Assembly (NCBI GenBank): GCA_902491215.1
Contig: CABUGV010000037.1
Span: 1 to 34,663, forward strand
Source of the DNA: 43-108 sp001915545
Lineage (GTDB): Bacteria; Bacteroidota; Bacteroidia; Bacteroidales; Bacteroidaceae
DNA length: 34,663 nt
Reading direction: 5' to 3'
How positions within the stretch are numbered: the stretch's first letter is position 1; each line of letters opens with the position of its first letter. Below, one piece after another: positions 10,501-17,786 of this stretch. A model generated the notes under the pieces. It was given only the letters and a program-made list of their open reading frames with translations. It ran no database searches and was not told the origin of the DNA. The position numbers and the translations under genes are program-made.

Positions 10501-10634
10501 ATTGTAAACTCAGGAAATTCCTGTTTAGGCATGATCGATATGGCATATATTCCGAACCCGAACAGCAGGATCATGATTAGGTAGGGTATGCGGAAATTAT
10601 GCATCGCCCATTCTATAATGCTATTGCTTTTCAT
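7581..10634 (-). CDS. RND-family efflux pump, inner membrane permease subunit
   Basis: Proton-driven inner-membrane pump of the AcrB/MexB type. The 1017-residue product has the full family layout: one N-terminal membrane helix (about 15-34), the sequence VVGIYPGATSEEVEEQLTKP that opens the first periplasmic loop, a helix bundle at about 340-500, a second periplasmic loop and a C-terminal bundle. TM4 contains GMIVDNSIVVIDG with Asp405 and Asp412; Asp405 is in the position of the proton-relay Asp. The start codon overlaps the adaptor stop codon by one base (TAATG), so translation is coupled. The divergent AraC-type gene is the likely regulator. The absence of metal-specific motifs argues for a hydrophobic, drug or bile-type substrate, but this is inference. 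Confidence 0.92.
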   Translation of the reverse strand: MKSNSIIEWAMHNFRIPYLIMILLFGFGIYAISIMPKQEFPEFTIRQGVVVGIYPGATSEEVEEQLTKPLERYLFTFKEVKRAKTTSTSENGMCYIMVELNDDVNNKDEVWSKIKHGLAAFKQQLPSGVLAVQANDDFGDTSALLIAIESNSRSYRELEKYSDELGDRLRRIESVSNIRVYGNLKEQISIYVDRNRLAAYGLNDKIIPGILASQGLTTGSSAINNKQEYIPIHLSANYESEKEIAEQIIYNDADGHIVRLKDIARITREYDTSENYIENNGNKCIILSMEMKDGYNIVQYGKEVDQVLNEYRSSSMPEDVSVSRIADQAKVVDESVTSFLHDLVVSMIIIIAVMMILFPFRSALVASITVPLSTFISVGIMYMFGIPLNTVTLAALIVVLGMIVDNSIVVIDGYLEYLYKGMSRWHAAIKSAEQYYMPMLLATVCICMIFFPLLFTLTGQTGDFVTNFPWTITINLMVSLILAVLIMPLLEFILIKRQNPSKKKKGKRITDYVQGFYEKVLQWTFRHGWLTIGMGVASVILSILIVPQLKFRLMPFADRDQFAVEIYLPKGKGIAKTEQIADSIYNLLKADKRVTSITSFIGCSSPRFQMSYAPQMASRNYAQFIVNTTSAEDTEDILDEYADKYSEKYPDAFVKFKQLDYQTVPSLEFRFYGEDIDSLHRAADMLMDSMRVMPELMWVHSDYGNRVPIADVKLDAVKAPQLGISRAGTEIDLSMATNGINLGNVWEGDYSLPIMLKNKDEDSISLGDIKNINVPAIKPTQSVPLRQIADVSTIWTEEKIIHRNGMRCISVSAELRRDANALTLISRIDNMIKVNMADKLPAGVTYELGGEYEYDMETLPPIMSGIGISLIIIFFFILINFKKFGITIVSMLSMSLCLFGAMIGLWISGKTISITSVFGFITLLGMIVRNVILMYQHAEDLRIGHKICAHDAAYDAGKRRMVPIFLTTATTAAGVIPMITGGSTFWMPVGVTIFAGGIGSLILLVTILPVLYWKIYK

Positions 10635-11662
10635 TAATATATTATTTTGCTTCCGTTGCTGATTTTCTGATAGCCGTCTGTAACGATTATATCTCCTTCG
10701 TCAAGTCCCTTCGTAATGGCAATTTTGTTGCCCGAAACTTCACCTGTGCTGATGTATGTACGTTCAGCCTTGCCGTTTTTGGCTGTCCATACAAATTTTC
10801 GTTCATCGTTGTCCTCATGAACTGCAGTAACAGGTATGAGTATCTGAGGAATATCGCTTTCTTTTGACAGTATGACAGTGCAGATCATTCCGGGCAGGAT
10901 GTTGTGATCACCGTTTTCAACTGTTATGTATACGTCATAGGTGTGCGACATTGGGTCGGCTTCAACGCCCTTTTCAATGCGTGAACCTTTGAACGTCATG
11001 TCTTTTACTGCTTCAGAACTGATTGTGGCAACCATTGATGGGTCAATGTCTGATATTTCAGTTTCCGGTACAGCTATTTTTATTCTTACTTCGTCAATGT
11101 TGAGAAGGGTATACACCGGTTGTCCGGGCACGGATGTTTCACCTGCGGAAAGAATTTTTTTCCCGATTACCCCAGAGAATGGTGATGCAATTCTGAAGTC
11201 TTTGCAGTTTTTCTTTGCAATGTCATAAGTCGCCTGAGCCTGCTTGAGTTTTGTTTTGATTTCCGTCATCTTGATATCAGGCAAACTTGCATTTTTGTAG
11301 AGCATGTCCATTCGGTTGTATGCATCTTTTGCCTGTTCCAGCGAGGCCTCGGCCGCGTTCAGAGCACTGATGGCTGATGATTCGTCCATTGATGCAAGAA
11401 GTGCACCGCGCTGCACGAACTGTCCTTCATCTGCATTCATTGACTTTATTGTGCCTGCAACAAGAAAGCTGAGCGACATACTTTCTTTTTCTTCGGCTGT
11501 TCCTATATAATGGAGTGCTGATGCTCCATTGCTTTTTCCGACCTTCTCCGTCTTGACCCTTGTTGGCGGTACTTCTTTCTGCCGATTGTCGGTTGAGCAT
11601 CCGCATAGGAGCATCGGCAATACCAGTAATGCCAACATGTTCTTTTTTTCTCTTTTTACCAT
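10634..11662 (-). CDS. RND efflux periplasmic adaptor (membrane fusion lipoprotein)
   Basis: HlyD/AcrA-type adaptor that links the RND pump to the TolC-family channel. The 342-residue product has a lipoprotein signal peptide with the lipobox LLCGC; Cys22 would be lipidated. A first half-lipoyl region (ESMSLSFLVAGTIKSMNADEGQFVQRGALLASMD) is followed by an alpha hairpin (about 95-150), the second half-lipoyl segment FSGVIGKKILSAGETSVPGQPVYTLL, a beta-barrel and the C-terminal membrane-proximal domain (GLDEGDIIVTDGYQKISNG). It is the first gene of a three-gene operon with the pump and channel, with a Bacteroidota-type promoter candidate about 30 bases upstream. Confidence 0.9.
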   Translation of the reverse strand: MVKREKKNMLALLVLPMLLCGCSTDNRQKEVPPTRVKTEKVGKSNGASALHYIGTAEEKESMSLSFLVAGTIKSMNADEGQFVQRGALLASMDESSAISALNAAEASLEQAKDAYNRMDMLYKNASLPDIKMTEIKTKLKQAQATYDIAKKNCKDFRIASPFSGVIGKKILSAGETSVPGQPVYTLLNIDEVRIKIAVPETEISDIDPSMVATISSEAVKDMTFKGSRIEKGVEADPMSHTYDVYITVENGDHNILPGMICTVILSKESDIPQILIPVTAVHEDNDERKFVWTAKNGKAERTYISTGEVSGNKIAITKGLDEGDIIVTDGYQKISNGSKIIY

Positions 11663-11690
11663 CTTGAAATAAAAGTTTGTTTAGACGTGG

Positions 11691-11721
11691 CAAAATTAGT
11701 TTGCCGATAATACTATTGAAA
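11691..11721 (-). promoter_or_regulatory. Promoter candidate of the RND efflux operon
   Basis: On the - strand, TAATTTTG (11691-11698) matches TAnnTTTG exactly, with TTTC (11718-11721) 19 bases upstream in place of the -33 TTTG. Transcription would begin about 20 bases before the adaptor ATG. Confidence 0.5.
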
Positions 11722-11766
11722 GGCACATTATATAGAAGTATTGGTCAAAAGGTTTAATCGTGAAAA

Positions 11767-11803
11767 TATGCGTAAGTATGCGTCCATAATATTCTTATAT
11801 TTG
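11767..11803 (+). promoter_or_regulatory. araC-type gene promoter with a direct-repeat operator
   Basis: TATATTTG (11796-11803) is an exact -7 box placed 20 bases before the ATG. The -33 region instead holds two copies of TATGCGT (11767-11773 and 11777-11783) exactly 10 bases apart, i.e. on the same helix face, the arrangement AraC proteins bind. This suggests autoregulation and shared control of the divergent efflux operon. Confidence 0.5.
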
Positions 11804-11804
11804 G

Positions 11805-11816
11805 GCATAATTATGC
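11805..11816. repeat. 12-base perfect palindrome in the AraC/RND control region
   Basis: GCATAATTATGC, located just downstream of the -7 box and 7 bases before the regulator ATG. It is enclosed by a 7-base inverted repeat, ATATTCT (11789-11795) and AGAATAT (11819-11825), whose right arm overlaps the start codon. Could be an operator or an mRNA hairpin hiding the start. Confidence 0.5.
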
Positions 11817-11823
11817 TGAGAAT

Positions 11824-12735
11824 ATGGAATTGAAACAAGATATAAACATTCTTTCTTTTGATAAGTTCTTGACAATTAGTACAATACTGAGTAGAGGAAG
11901 AATGTACAATGGAAATTTCTTTGTTATTTCTGTCGATAAGGAATCCGGCAACGAACTTTTTCGTTATCCAACCAGAATAGATGCATATATTGTGTTAATA
12001 TGTTCTAAAGGGAAAATGGAATTTTCGTGCAATTTGAAGCATTTTGTAGTGTCGTCTGGAATGTCTTTTGTCTATCGTCCAGGTATGATAATAGAATTGC
12101 TTGATTTTGAACCCAGTAGCTTGACGCTCCTGATTTTCAAGCAGGAGTTTTTGAATAGGCTTAACATAAAAGTCAAGAATGCTGCATCGTTGTATATGCT
12201 TACGCGCGATGCATTCTGTTTGCCTCTGTCGACTGCAGACTGCCAATATCTTTGTCAGTTGTTTTCTTTTGTTTATGACAGCATTAAAGGCAACGAACAT
12301 AATTCTTATTATCACAAAATGATGGATTCGCTCATATCGTCAGGCTTTTATCGTTTCCTTTATCTTACTGAAGAAAATTTTGCAAACGAGACATTGCCTG
12401 ATTTGCCTCAACGTCGTGATGAATATTATTTCAGACAGTTTATGGATTTGCTTTCGAAATACTATACTACAAATAGGTCTGTTAAGTTCTATGCATCAAA
12501 AATTCATCTCAATCCCAAATATTTAAGTAATCTTATACGCAAAGTCAGCGGCAAGTCTGCAGTACGTTGGATTGACGAGTACGTTATTCTGGAGGCAAAA
12601 AATCTTATCAAGTATTCAGATATGAGCATACAGGAAATATCCTATGCCTTGAATTTCCCAAATCAGTCGTTTTTCGGTAAATATTTCAAAAAGCATGCGG
12701 GCATTTCGCCAAAAAGGTATCGCGACAAGGAGTAG
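11824..12735 (+). CDS. AraC-family transcriptional regulator
   Basis: DNA-binding regulator, probably of the divergent RND efflux operon. The 303-residue product has an N-terminal cupin-like sensing domain (to about residue 190; KGKMEFSCNLKHFVVSSGMSFVYRPGMII) and a C-terminal double helix-turn-helix (about 205-300). The first HTH is RSVKFYASKIHLNPKYLSNLIRKVSG, the second MSIQEISYALNFPNQSFFGKYFKKHAGISPKRYR, which carries the family PS00041-type signature. Length is normal. The gene ends only 13 bases before the convergent flavoprotein gene, with no visible terminator between. The inducer is unknown. Confidence 0.88.
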   Translation: MELKQDINILSFDKFLTISTILSRGRMYNGNFFVISVDKESGNELFRYPTRIDAYIVLICSKGKMEFSCNLKHFVVSSGMSFVYRPGMIIELLDFEPSSLTLLIFKQEFLNRLNIKVKNAASLYMLTRDAFCLPLSTADCQYLCQLFSFVYDSIKGNEHNSYYHKMMDSLISSGFYRFLYLTEENFANETLPDLPQRRDEYYFRQFMDLLSKYYTTNRSVKFYASKIHLNPKYLSNLIRKVSGKSAVRWIDEYVILEAKNLIKYSDMSIQEISYALNFPNQSFFGKYFKKHAGISPKRYRDKE

Positions 12736-12748
12736 GGCATGCGCAGGG

Positions 12749-13966
12749 TCACACTGATTCTGCTATGGCTTTTGCAACAGTGAATCCGGTTGTCCATGCT
12801 GCCTGCAGGTTGAATCCGCCTGTTATACCGTCTATGTCGAGTGCTTCGCCGGCAAGATATAGGCCGGGGCATTCACGGCACTCGAGGGTGGAAGGGGAAA
12901 CGGATGTCAGCGAGACACCTCCGCAGGTGACGAACTCTTCCTTGCGGCGGTATTTGCCTGTCATGGTGAAGGAATCGTTTGCAATGGCGTCTGTGAGGCG
13001 GTTCAGTTCTTTTTTGCTGATGTCTCCGCATTTTCTTTCGGAAGGTATGGCGCGTGCTTCCAGAAGCCGGCACCACAGGCGTCCGGGTAGTGACGGCAGA
13101 TGGACAGATGAAAGGTTCTTGCCGGCGTTTGCTTTCATTAGTTCTGTGAGAGATGCTCTGATTTCCTCGTCGTTCATTTCGCCGCACCAGTTTACAGCAA
13201 TGGGCGTAGTGTAGCCGCATTCGTGCAGATGGCGTGCTGCGTATGAGGTGAGCTTAAGCACGGCTGGTCCGCTCATGCCCCAATGGGTGACGAGCAGTGG
13301 GCCTGATGCCTTGAAGGATGTTCCCGGAATGCGTGCCGATGCATTTTCTACCACCGTCCCCGACAGTTTGCCAATGTCTTCCTTGATGTTTATGCTGAAA
13401 AGAGATGGAACCGGCGGTTCTATCTTAAGCGGGAGAGAGTCGAGCATGGAACCGTGGCGCAAGGCCGAGAAACTGCCTGTGGTGACTATGACGCAGTCTG
13501 CATGCACCTTCTTGCCGCTTGCAAATGTCAGTTCGAATGTATCCTCTTGCTTGTCTATGTGGACAACCCTGTGGTTTGAGTGTATGCTGATACCTGTTCT
13601 TGAACACATATAGAGGAACATCTTGATTATCTCATGCGCATCCTGGGATGCAGGGAATACGCAATGGTCGCTCTGCACGGTGAGTGCTACGCCGTGGGCC
13701 TCGAACCATTTGTATGCATCCCTATGGCTGAATGTCTTCAGCAAACGTTTCATAAGCTTTGCGCCTCGCGGATAGGCATCTCCGATGTTCTTTATTTCCT
13801 CGAACGTGTTTGTGAGGTTGCATCTGCCTCCACCGGTGACAGCAACCTTTGCCAGTACCTTGGGAGCCTGTTCGTATATGCATACTTCTGCTTCGGGACA
13901 TAGCTCCTTCAAATTTATGGCTGCGAAGAATCCTGCAGCTCCTCCTCCTATGATTGCTGTCTTCAT
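12749..13966 (-). CDS. HI0933/BaiN-like NAD(P)/FAD-dependent oxidoreductase
   Basis: Flavoprotein of the HI0933/YhiN family (aminoacetone oxidase-like, BaiN-like). The product starts with the FAD-binding Rossmann motif GGGAAGFFAAINL directly after the first beta strand, followed by the family signature KVAVTGGGRCNLTNT. A central domain (SGPLLVTHWGMSGPAVLKLTSYAAR) and the C-terminal FAD-closing segment LYLAGEALDIDGITGGFNLQAAWTTG complete it; about 405 residues is usual. The ATG at 13966 was chosen because it places the dinucleotide motif at the normal distance from the N-terminus; an ATG three codons earlier (13975) is possible. The physiological substrate of most members is unknown; some gut homologues act on bile-acid intermediates, but nothing here points to that. 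Confidence 0.88.
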   Translation of the reverse strand: MKTAIIGGGAAGFFAAINLKELCPEAEVCIYEQAPKVLAKVAVTGGGRCNLTNTFEEIKNIGDAYPRGAKLMKRLLKTFSHRDAYKWFEAHGVALTVQSDHCVFPASQDAHEIIKMFLYMCSRTGISIHSNHRVVHIDKQEDTFELTFASGKKVHADCVIVTTGSFSALRHGSMLDSLPLKIEPPVPSLFSINIKEDIGKLSGTVVENASARIPGTSFKASGPLLVTHWGMSGPAVLKLTSYAARHLHECGYTTPIAVNWCGEMNDEEIRASLTELMKANAGKNLSSVHLPSLPGRLWCRLLEARAIPSERKCGDISKKELNRLTDAIANDSFTMTGKYRRKEEFVTCGGVSLTSVSPSTLECRECPGLYLAGEALDIDGITGGFNLQAAWTTGFTVAKAIAESV

Positions 13967-14135
13967 TGTGTGCACTGTATATTTATAAAATCTGTGTTTC
14001 TTCGGGCAAATTTCCCTTTTCGGCCGCTAAGATAGGACAATAATGCGAGATTTGGAAATGCGTGCGTCGGGTGATGGGAGTTGTGGATGAGTAAAGGGCT
14101 TTCAGCCGTGGAATGAAACTCTGGGGGAAAGCATA

Positions 14136-14183
14136 GAAAAACCGGCACTGCTCCGTGAGGGTTTGGGTAGAGCAGTGCCGGGC
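14136..14183 (-). terminator. Terminator of the SIMPL-domain gene
   Basis: A 12-base perfect inverted repeat (14142-14153 with 14170-14181, CCGGCACTGCTC/GAGCAGTGCCGG). On the - strand it is followed by TTTTTC. Confidence 0.85.
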
Positions 14184-14211
14184 GTTTGTTGAAGTCATCC
14201 TTTGTATGTTC

Positions 14212-14910
14212 TCATTTGAGGAAATAGTCGACTGTCGTAACAACGCGTATCTGCTTGATGTGCGGTGTGTTCGAGTCTTCTGTTATGCTGAACTGTCCCT
14301 GATTTGCATATTTGATGCTTCCGAGGTCGCATTCGGCATCTTCGGCAAATTTGTCTGCAACCTGGCGTGCATTCTTTGTCGCTTCTTCAATCATTTCCGG
14401 TTTCAGGTCGTTGAGCGAGGTGTAGAGATACTGCACGCGGTTTTCGTAGTTCGAGCCTACGGCTATGCCTAGCTTGAGCATTTCTGACTGTTTGGACATA
14501 AGCTTCATGACCTTGTCGACATCGGTAGACGTTACGGTGATGACCTGGCTTATCTGATAGCGCACCGTTACATTGTCGGCCACGTAGCTCTGTGCCATAC
14601 GGTCGAATACGGACGGCGAAGAGATGTTTATCTCAGAATCCTTTATGCCGTTCTTCTTGAGGTAGTCGACGATGGTCTTGTTTTTCGATTCTATACTTTC
14701 GTAGAGCGAATTGAGATTGTTGCTCACATCGTTGAATGCAATCGGCCATATAACCTTGTTGGCTTTGACCTCGCGCTCGGCCAGTCCCTTGACGGTGACA
14801 TACCTTTCGTTTGATTTCATTTCCGATGCGGCGTGTGCAATGAACACAGATGCTATCACTATTCCGATTGAGAGTATGACAGCAGATTTCACCAAATTGT
14901 CTACTTTCAT
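14212..14910 (-). CDS. SIMPL-domain (DUF541) protein, membrane-anchored
   Basis: Member of the SIMPL/DUF541 family (relatives include Brucella BP26 and E. coli YggE), which are periplasmic oligomers with roles linked to oxidative stress; mechanism is not settled. The 232-residue product has one N-terminal hydrophobic helix (about 8-28), then RYVTVKGLAEREVKANK, the typical family opening, and the C-terminal part with EEATKNARQVADKFAEDAECDLG and the closing VRVVTTVDYFLK-type strand (here IRVVTTVDYFLK). No clear cleavage site, so it may remain anchored in the inner membrane. It has its own terminator and appears monocistronic. Confidence 0.88.
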   Translation of the reverse strand: MKVDNLVKSAVILSIGIVIASVFIAHAASEMKSNERYVTVKGLAEREVKANKVIWPIAFNDVSNNLNSLYESIESKNKTIVDYLKKNGIKDSEINISSPSVFDRMAQSYVADNVTVRYQISQVITVTSTDVDKVMKLMSKQSEMLKLGIAVGSNYENRVQYLYTSLNDLKPEMIEEATKNARQVADKFAEDAECDLGSIKYANQGQFSITEDSNTPHIKQIRVVTTVDYFLK

Positions 14911-15043
14911 GTTTCTGTTGATTTTTCAGTTGATGATTCCTTTTTTTATTGTCTCTATTTTTTCCTTATGTTAAGGCGGTTCTTGCATGATATATAATTA
15001 TAACGTGCATGTATGCGGCTTTGTTCAAGTGTTCAGATTTTTT

Positions 15044-15092
15044 AATAAAAAGAAGCGGATAGGGGAGTTTTCAGTTTCCCGTATTCGCTTCT
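15044..15092 (-). terminator. Terminator of the HtrA-type protease gene
   Basis: On the - strand, AGAAGCGAATACGGG pairs imperfectly with CCCCTATCCGCTTCT, followed by TTTTTATTAAAAAA. It lies 40 bases after the protease stop codon. Confidence 0.8.
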
Positions 15093-15132
15093 CATGATTG
15101 TTGGTGCTTAAGTTTCTTGCACCTGTAGTTCT

Positions 15133-16644
15133 TTATTCTTCGCCTACAATGATTGCAAAGCTCTGTGACTTGCCTGCAGGAGTCTTACCCCATATCCAGA
15201 GAGTCTGTTCGGCAGAGTTGCTTGCTGTCTTGAACGCAGTGTTGAGGTCTTCAACAGTTCTGATGTTCTGGTTGTTGGCTTTGAGGATGATGAATCCCTT
15301 CGCCATGCCGGCGTCCTTCATACGTCCGTTGCGGAGCTCCTTGATTTGAACACCGTAGTTGAGGTTGAGAGTCTTCTTGAGATCGTCGCTCAGTTCTACG
15401 AAGTCTGCACCGAGGATGTCCATGTTGTTGTTCTTGACAACAGTTGTAGTGCCCTTTGAGTTGCGGAGAGTGACATTTGTGCTCTTTTCCTTCTTGTCTC
15501 TGATGTAGCCGATGAGCACCTTGTCGCCCGGACGGAACTTTGTAAGCATTTCCTGGAGTTCGCTCATCTTTGATACGTGCTTGCCGTTGACAGAAACGAT
15601 GACGTCGCCTGCTTTCAGACCTGCATCGGCTGCAGAACCGTCCTCTGTTACTTCTGCTACGTATACGCCGTCGACAGTGCCGAGGTCTACTTCCTTGTCT
15701 TCAGCCTTCTGTGCATCGATGTATTTGTTTGCATCAGTACCGCTGATACCGAGCATTGCTCTCTGTACGACACCATACTGCTTCAGGTCTTCTACGACCT
15801 TCTTCATGATGGATGTTGGGATGGCAAATCCGTATCCTGTGAATGAACCTGTCTGGCTGTAGAGCATTGCGTTGATGCCGACGAGTTCGCCGCGTGCATT
15901 CACCAGTGCACCGCCGCTGTTGCCGGAGTTGATGGCTGCATCTGTCTGTATGAACGATTCGATTCCGGTACGTGTGGCGCCGAGCGAACGTGCCTTTGCA
16001 CTTACGATTCCGGCTGTTACCGTAGATGTGAGGTTGAACGGGTTGCCCACTGCCAAAACCCATTCGCCGACCTTCAGGGCGTCAGAGTCGCCTATAGGAA
16101 GAGTTGGGAAATCCTCACCGTCAATCTTGAGCAGCGCAAGGTCTGTATCCGGGTCGGTTCCTATGGTTCTTGCCGTGAATTCCCTGTTGTCGTTGAGCGT
16201 GATGGTTATTTCGTCTGCATTTTCAACAACGTGGTTGTTTGTAACGATGTATCCGTCGCTCGAAATGATGACACCCGAACCGGCTGCCTCCCTCTTTGGT
16301 GTCTGTATCTGACGGCGCTGTACATCGCCTCCGCGTCCGAAGAATTCACCGAAGAAATCAGCAAATGGGTCGCGGTATTCGACTGTCTGTGTCTTGCCGT
16401 TTACAACAACCTTGATGTATACAACGGCATTGCAAGCCTTCTCTGCAGCATCGGTCAGGTCGATGTAAGGACCGCCTACAGCAGCTGCGCTTCTTGACAC
16501 TTGTGGTACTTCTTCTGTTGCGTTCTGTTCACCCGATGAAACCATTGCATTGGCAGTTGCCGAGTATATGAAAGCTCCTGCCACTCCTGCCATCAGTGCT
16601 ACTCCGGAAAATATTCCGTAGACTTTTTTAATTGACTGTTTCAT
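15133..16644 (-). CDS. DegP/DegQ (HtrA)-family periplasmic serine protease
   Basis: Periplasmic quality-control protease and chaperone that degrades misfolded envelope proteins. The 503-residue product has a signal peptide or N-terminal anchor (about 8-33), a trypsin-like domain with the full catalytic triad: His138 (TNNHVVENAD), Asp168 (TDPDTDLALLKID) and Ser243 (INSGNSGGALVNARGELVGINA). Two PDZ domains follow, the first around 330-395 (GLKAGDVIVSVNGKHVSKMSELQEML) and a shorter second one at about 415-500 (GMAKGFIILKANNQNIRTVEDL). A Gly/Phe-rich loop (FADFFGEFFGRGG) near residue 95-106 is typical of the LA loop. It has its own terminator and a long upstream region. Confidence 0.93.
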   Translation of the reverse strand: MKQSIKKVYGIFSGVALMAGVAGAFIYSATANAMVSSGEQNATEEVPQVSRSAAAVGGPYIDLTDAAEKACNAVVYIKVVVNGKTQTVEYRDPFADFFGEFFGRGGDVQRRQIQTPKREAAGSGVIISSDGYIVTNNHVVENADEITITLNDNREFTARTIGTDPDTDLALLKIDGEDFPTLPIGDSDALKVGEWVLAVGNPFNLTSTVTAGIVSAKARSLGATRTGIESFIQTDAAINSGNSGGALVNARGELVGINAMLYSQTGSFTGYGFAIPTSIMKKVVEDLKQYGVVQRAMLGISGTDANKYIDAQKAEDKEVDLGTVDGVYVAEVTEDGSAADAGLKAGDVIVSVNGKHVSKMSELQEMLTKFRPGDKVLIGYIRDKKEKSTNVTLRNSKGTTTVVKNNNMDILGADFVELSDDLKKTLNLNYGVQIKELRNGRMKDAGMAKGFIILKANNQNIRTVEDLNTAFKTASNSAEQTLWIWGKTPAGKSQSFAIIVGEE

Positions 16645-16906
16645 AACTAATATGGTTTTTAATGTTAAATTCTCGTATCTTTTTAACTTTTACGGTGTTA
16701 AAATAACTACAAAATTCAGAAACGCCAAAAGATTTTCAGCGACAAAATTTAAGCTTTTGAAAATCTTTAACAGTACGTGTCCGGCACTTAACAGCAGTTA
16801 GTCATGCAATCGGCATTCTTTACAATTCTTTAAAGTCGTTCTCGGAGTCTATGTTTTCTGTTCATACAAAGATGTTTACACTTGTTAGCATCGTCGGAGC
16901 CGATGC

Positions 16907-16972
16907 TGCGAGCGCCCGCGATGAATACTGCGAGCGCGTATAATTTTCATTGCGAGCGCCCGCAGTTTCTAT
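16907..16972. repeat. Three GC-rich elements at 22-base spacing
   Basis: TGCGAGCGC begins at 16907, 16929 and 16951, exactly 22 bases apart; the first and third copies continue as CCGC, the second as GTAT. The bases between copies (GATGAAT, TATAATTTTC) are AT-rich and unrelated. Two helical turns of spacing would place the copies on one DNA face. Function unknown. Confidence 0.6.
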
Positions 16973-17110
16973 TTTGCTTAAGCACGTTCTCTGCTTTTTA
17001 TGCTCATTTGTATTATTGAGCTTTTTATTCCTCTATATATTGTATGTTGGCATCAAGGTAGGTTTGTCTGACAAATCACCTCTTTACTTCTTCACATTAT
17101 ATATAATATG

Positions 17111-17118
17111 TATCTTTG
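17111..17118 (+). promoter_or_regulatory. Candidate -7 box of the TlpA-like gene
   Basis: TATCTTTG fits TAnnTTTG exactly, 24 bases before the ATG. No convincing -33 element. Confidence 0.4.
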
Positions 17119-17142
17119 TTTTATATTTTATAATATGTATTT

Positions 17143-17709
17143 ATGCGAAAGGTATTTTTCTTTTTGTTGTTTGCAATAGTTCTGTTTCCGATGCATGCTC
17201 AGAGGAGGGTACAGCGTGATACTGTCAGAATCGGTGGTTTGCCAATGGGTGTGACGGTTACTAATTGGTATTGCATAGAAGGAGACAAGTGTCCATCATT
17301 CACCGTTTTTGATGAGGACGGCAATAAGCTGGAAAGTTCAGAACTTTCGGGCAAGACATTTGTCGTAAGTTTTTGGATAAGCAGCTGCGGGCCTTGCAGA
17401 AAAGAACTCGGACGTGTAGGTCCGGAGATTATGGACATTTATTCTCCCGACGAGTTTGCATTCATTGCCATTGGTTCTGGAGAAAGTGCAGAGAGTGCAA
17501 AGAAATTCAGAGAATTGTCCAAATCCACATTTCCTCTATACTACGATCCAACTGGAAAAGTTTTCGAAAAGTTTGCCGACAACGGATTTCCGAAGACATT
17601 CGTCGTAGATCCCAAAGGCATAGTGCGTATGGTGGAACATGACTACAGCGAAGAAAAGTTTCAACACCTTAAGGAGGTTGTGGATAAGGTGGTGAGGGAG
17701 AATCGGTAG
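17143..17709 (+). CDS. TlpA/ResA-like thioredoxin-fold protein
   Basis: Extracytoplasmic thiol-disulfide oxidoreductase, likely a reductant of periplasmic or cytochrome-related disulfides. The 188-residue product has a signal peptide (MRKVFFFLLFAIVLFPMHAQ), then a thioredoxin fold: PSFTVFDEDGNKLESSELSGKTFVVSFW, active-site motif SCGPC (Cys82 and Cys85), and the cis-Pro region NGFPKTFVVDPKGIV. The pair Cys44 and Cys50 before the domain (YCIEGDKCP) is an extra disulfide candidate. It is monocistronic, ending at a bidirectional terminator. The preceding region carries three regularly spaced GC-rich elements. Confidence 0.88.
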   Translation: MRKVFFFLLFAIVLFPMHAQRRVQRDTVRIGGLPMGVTVTNWYCIEGDKCPSFTVFDEDGNKLESSELSGKTFVVSFWISSCGPCRKELGRVGPEIMDIYSPDEFAFIAIGSGESAESAKKFRELSKSTFPLYYDPTGKVFEKFADNGFPKTFVVDPKGIVRMVEHDYSEEKFQHLKEVVDKVVRENR

Positions 17710-17734
17710 GTTTACGATTATTGAGATACCTATG

Positions 17735-17771
17735 AAAAAACCGACAATGTTATTTTCATTGTCGGTTTTTT
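17735..17771. terminator. Bidirectional terminator between the TlpA-like and DUF2130 genes
   Basis: Near-perfect palindrome AAAAAACCGACAATG / CATTGTCGGTTTTTT around a 7-base loop; A- and T-tracts on both sides let it work on either strand. Confidence 0.9.
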
Positions 17772-17786
17772 CATGAGTTATATTTT

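Larger units (their letters stand above)
16645..17142. other. Intergenic region between divergent protease and TlpA-like genes, 498 bases
   Basis: AT-rich control region for two divergent genes. It holds the 22-base-spaced GC-rich elements (16907-16965) and a -7 box for the TlpA-like gene. Short reading frames here lack coding character. No RNA gene was recognised. Confidence 0.5.

Noticed and set aside
16950..17219. An 89-codon frame overlapping the TlpA-like start
   Set aside because: Hydrophobic low-complexity translation of an AT-rich control region; conflicts with the real gene.
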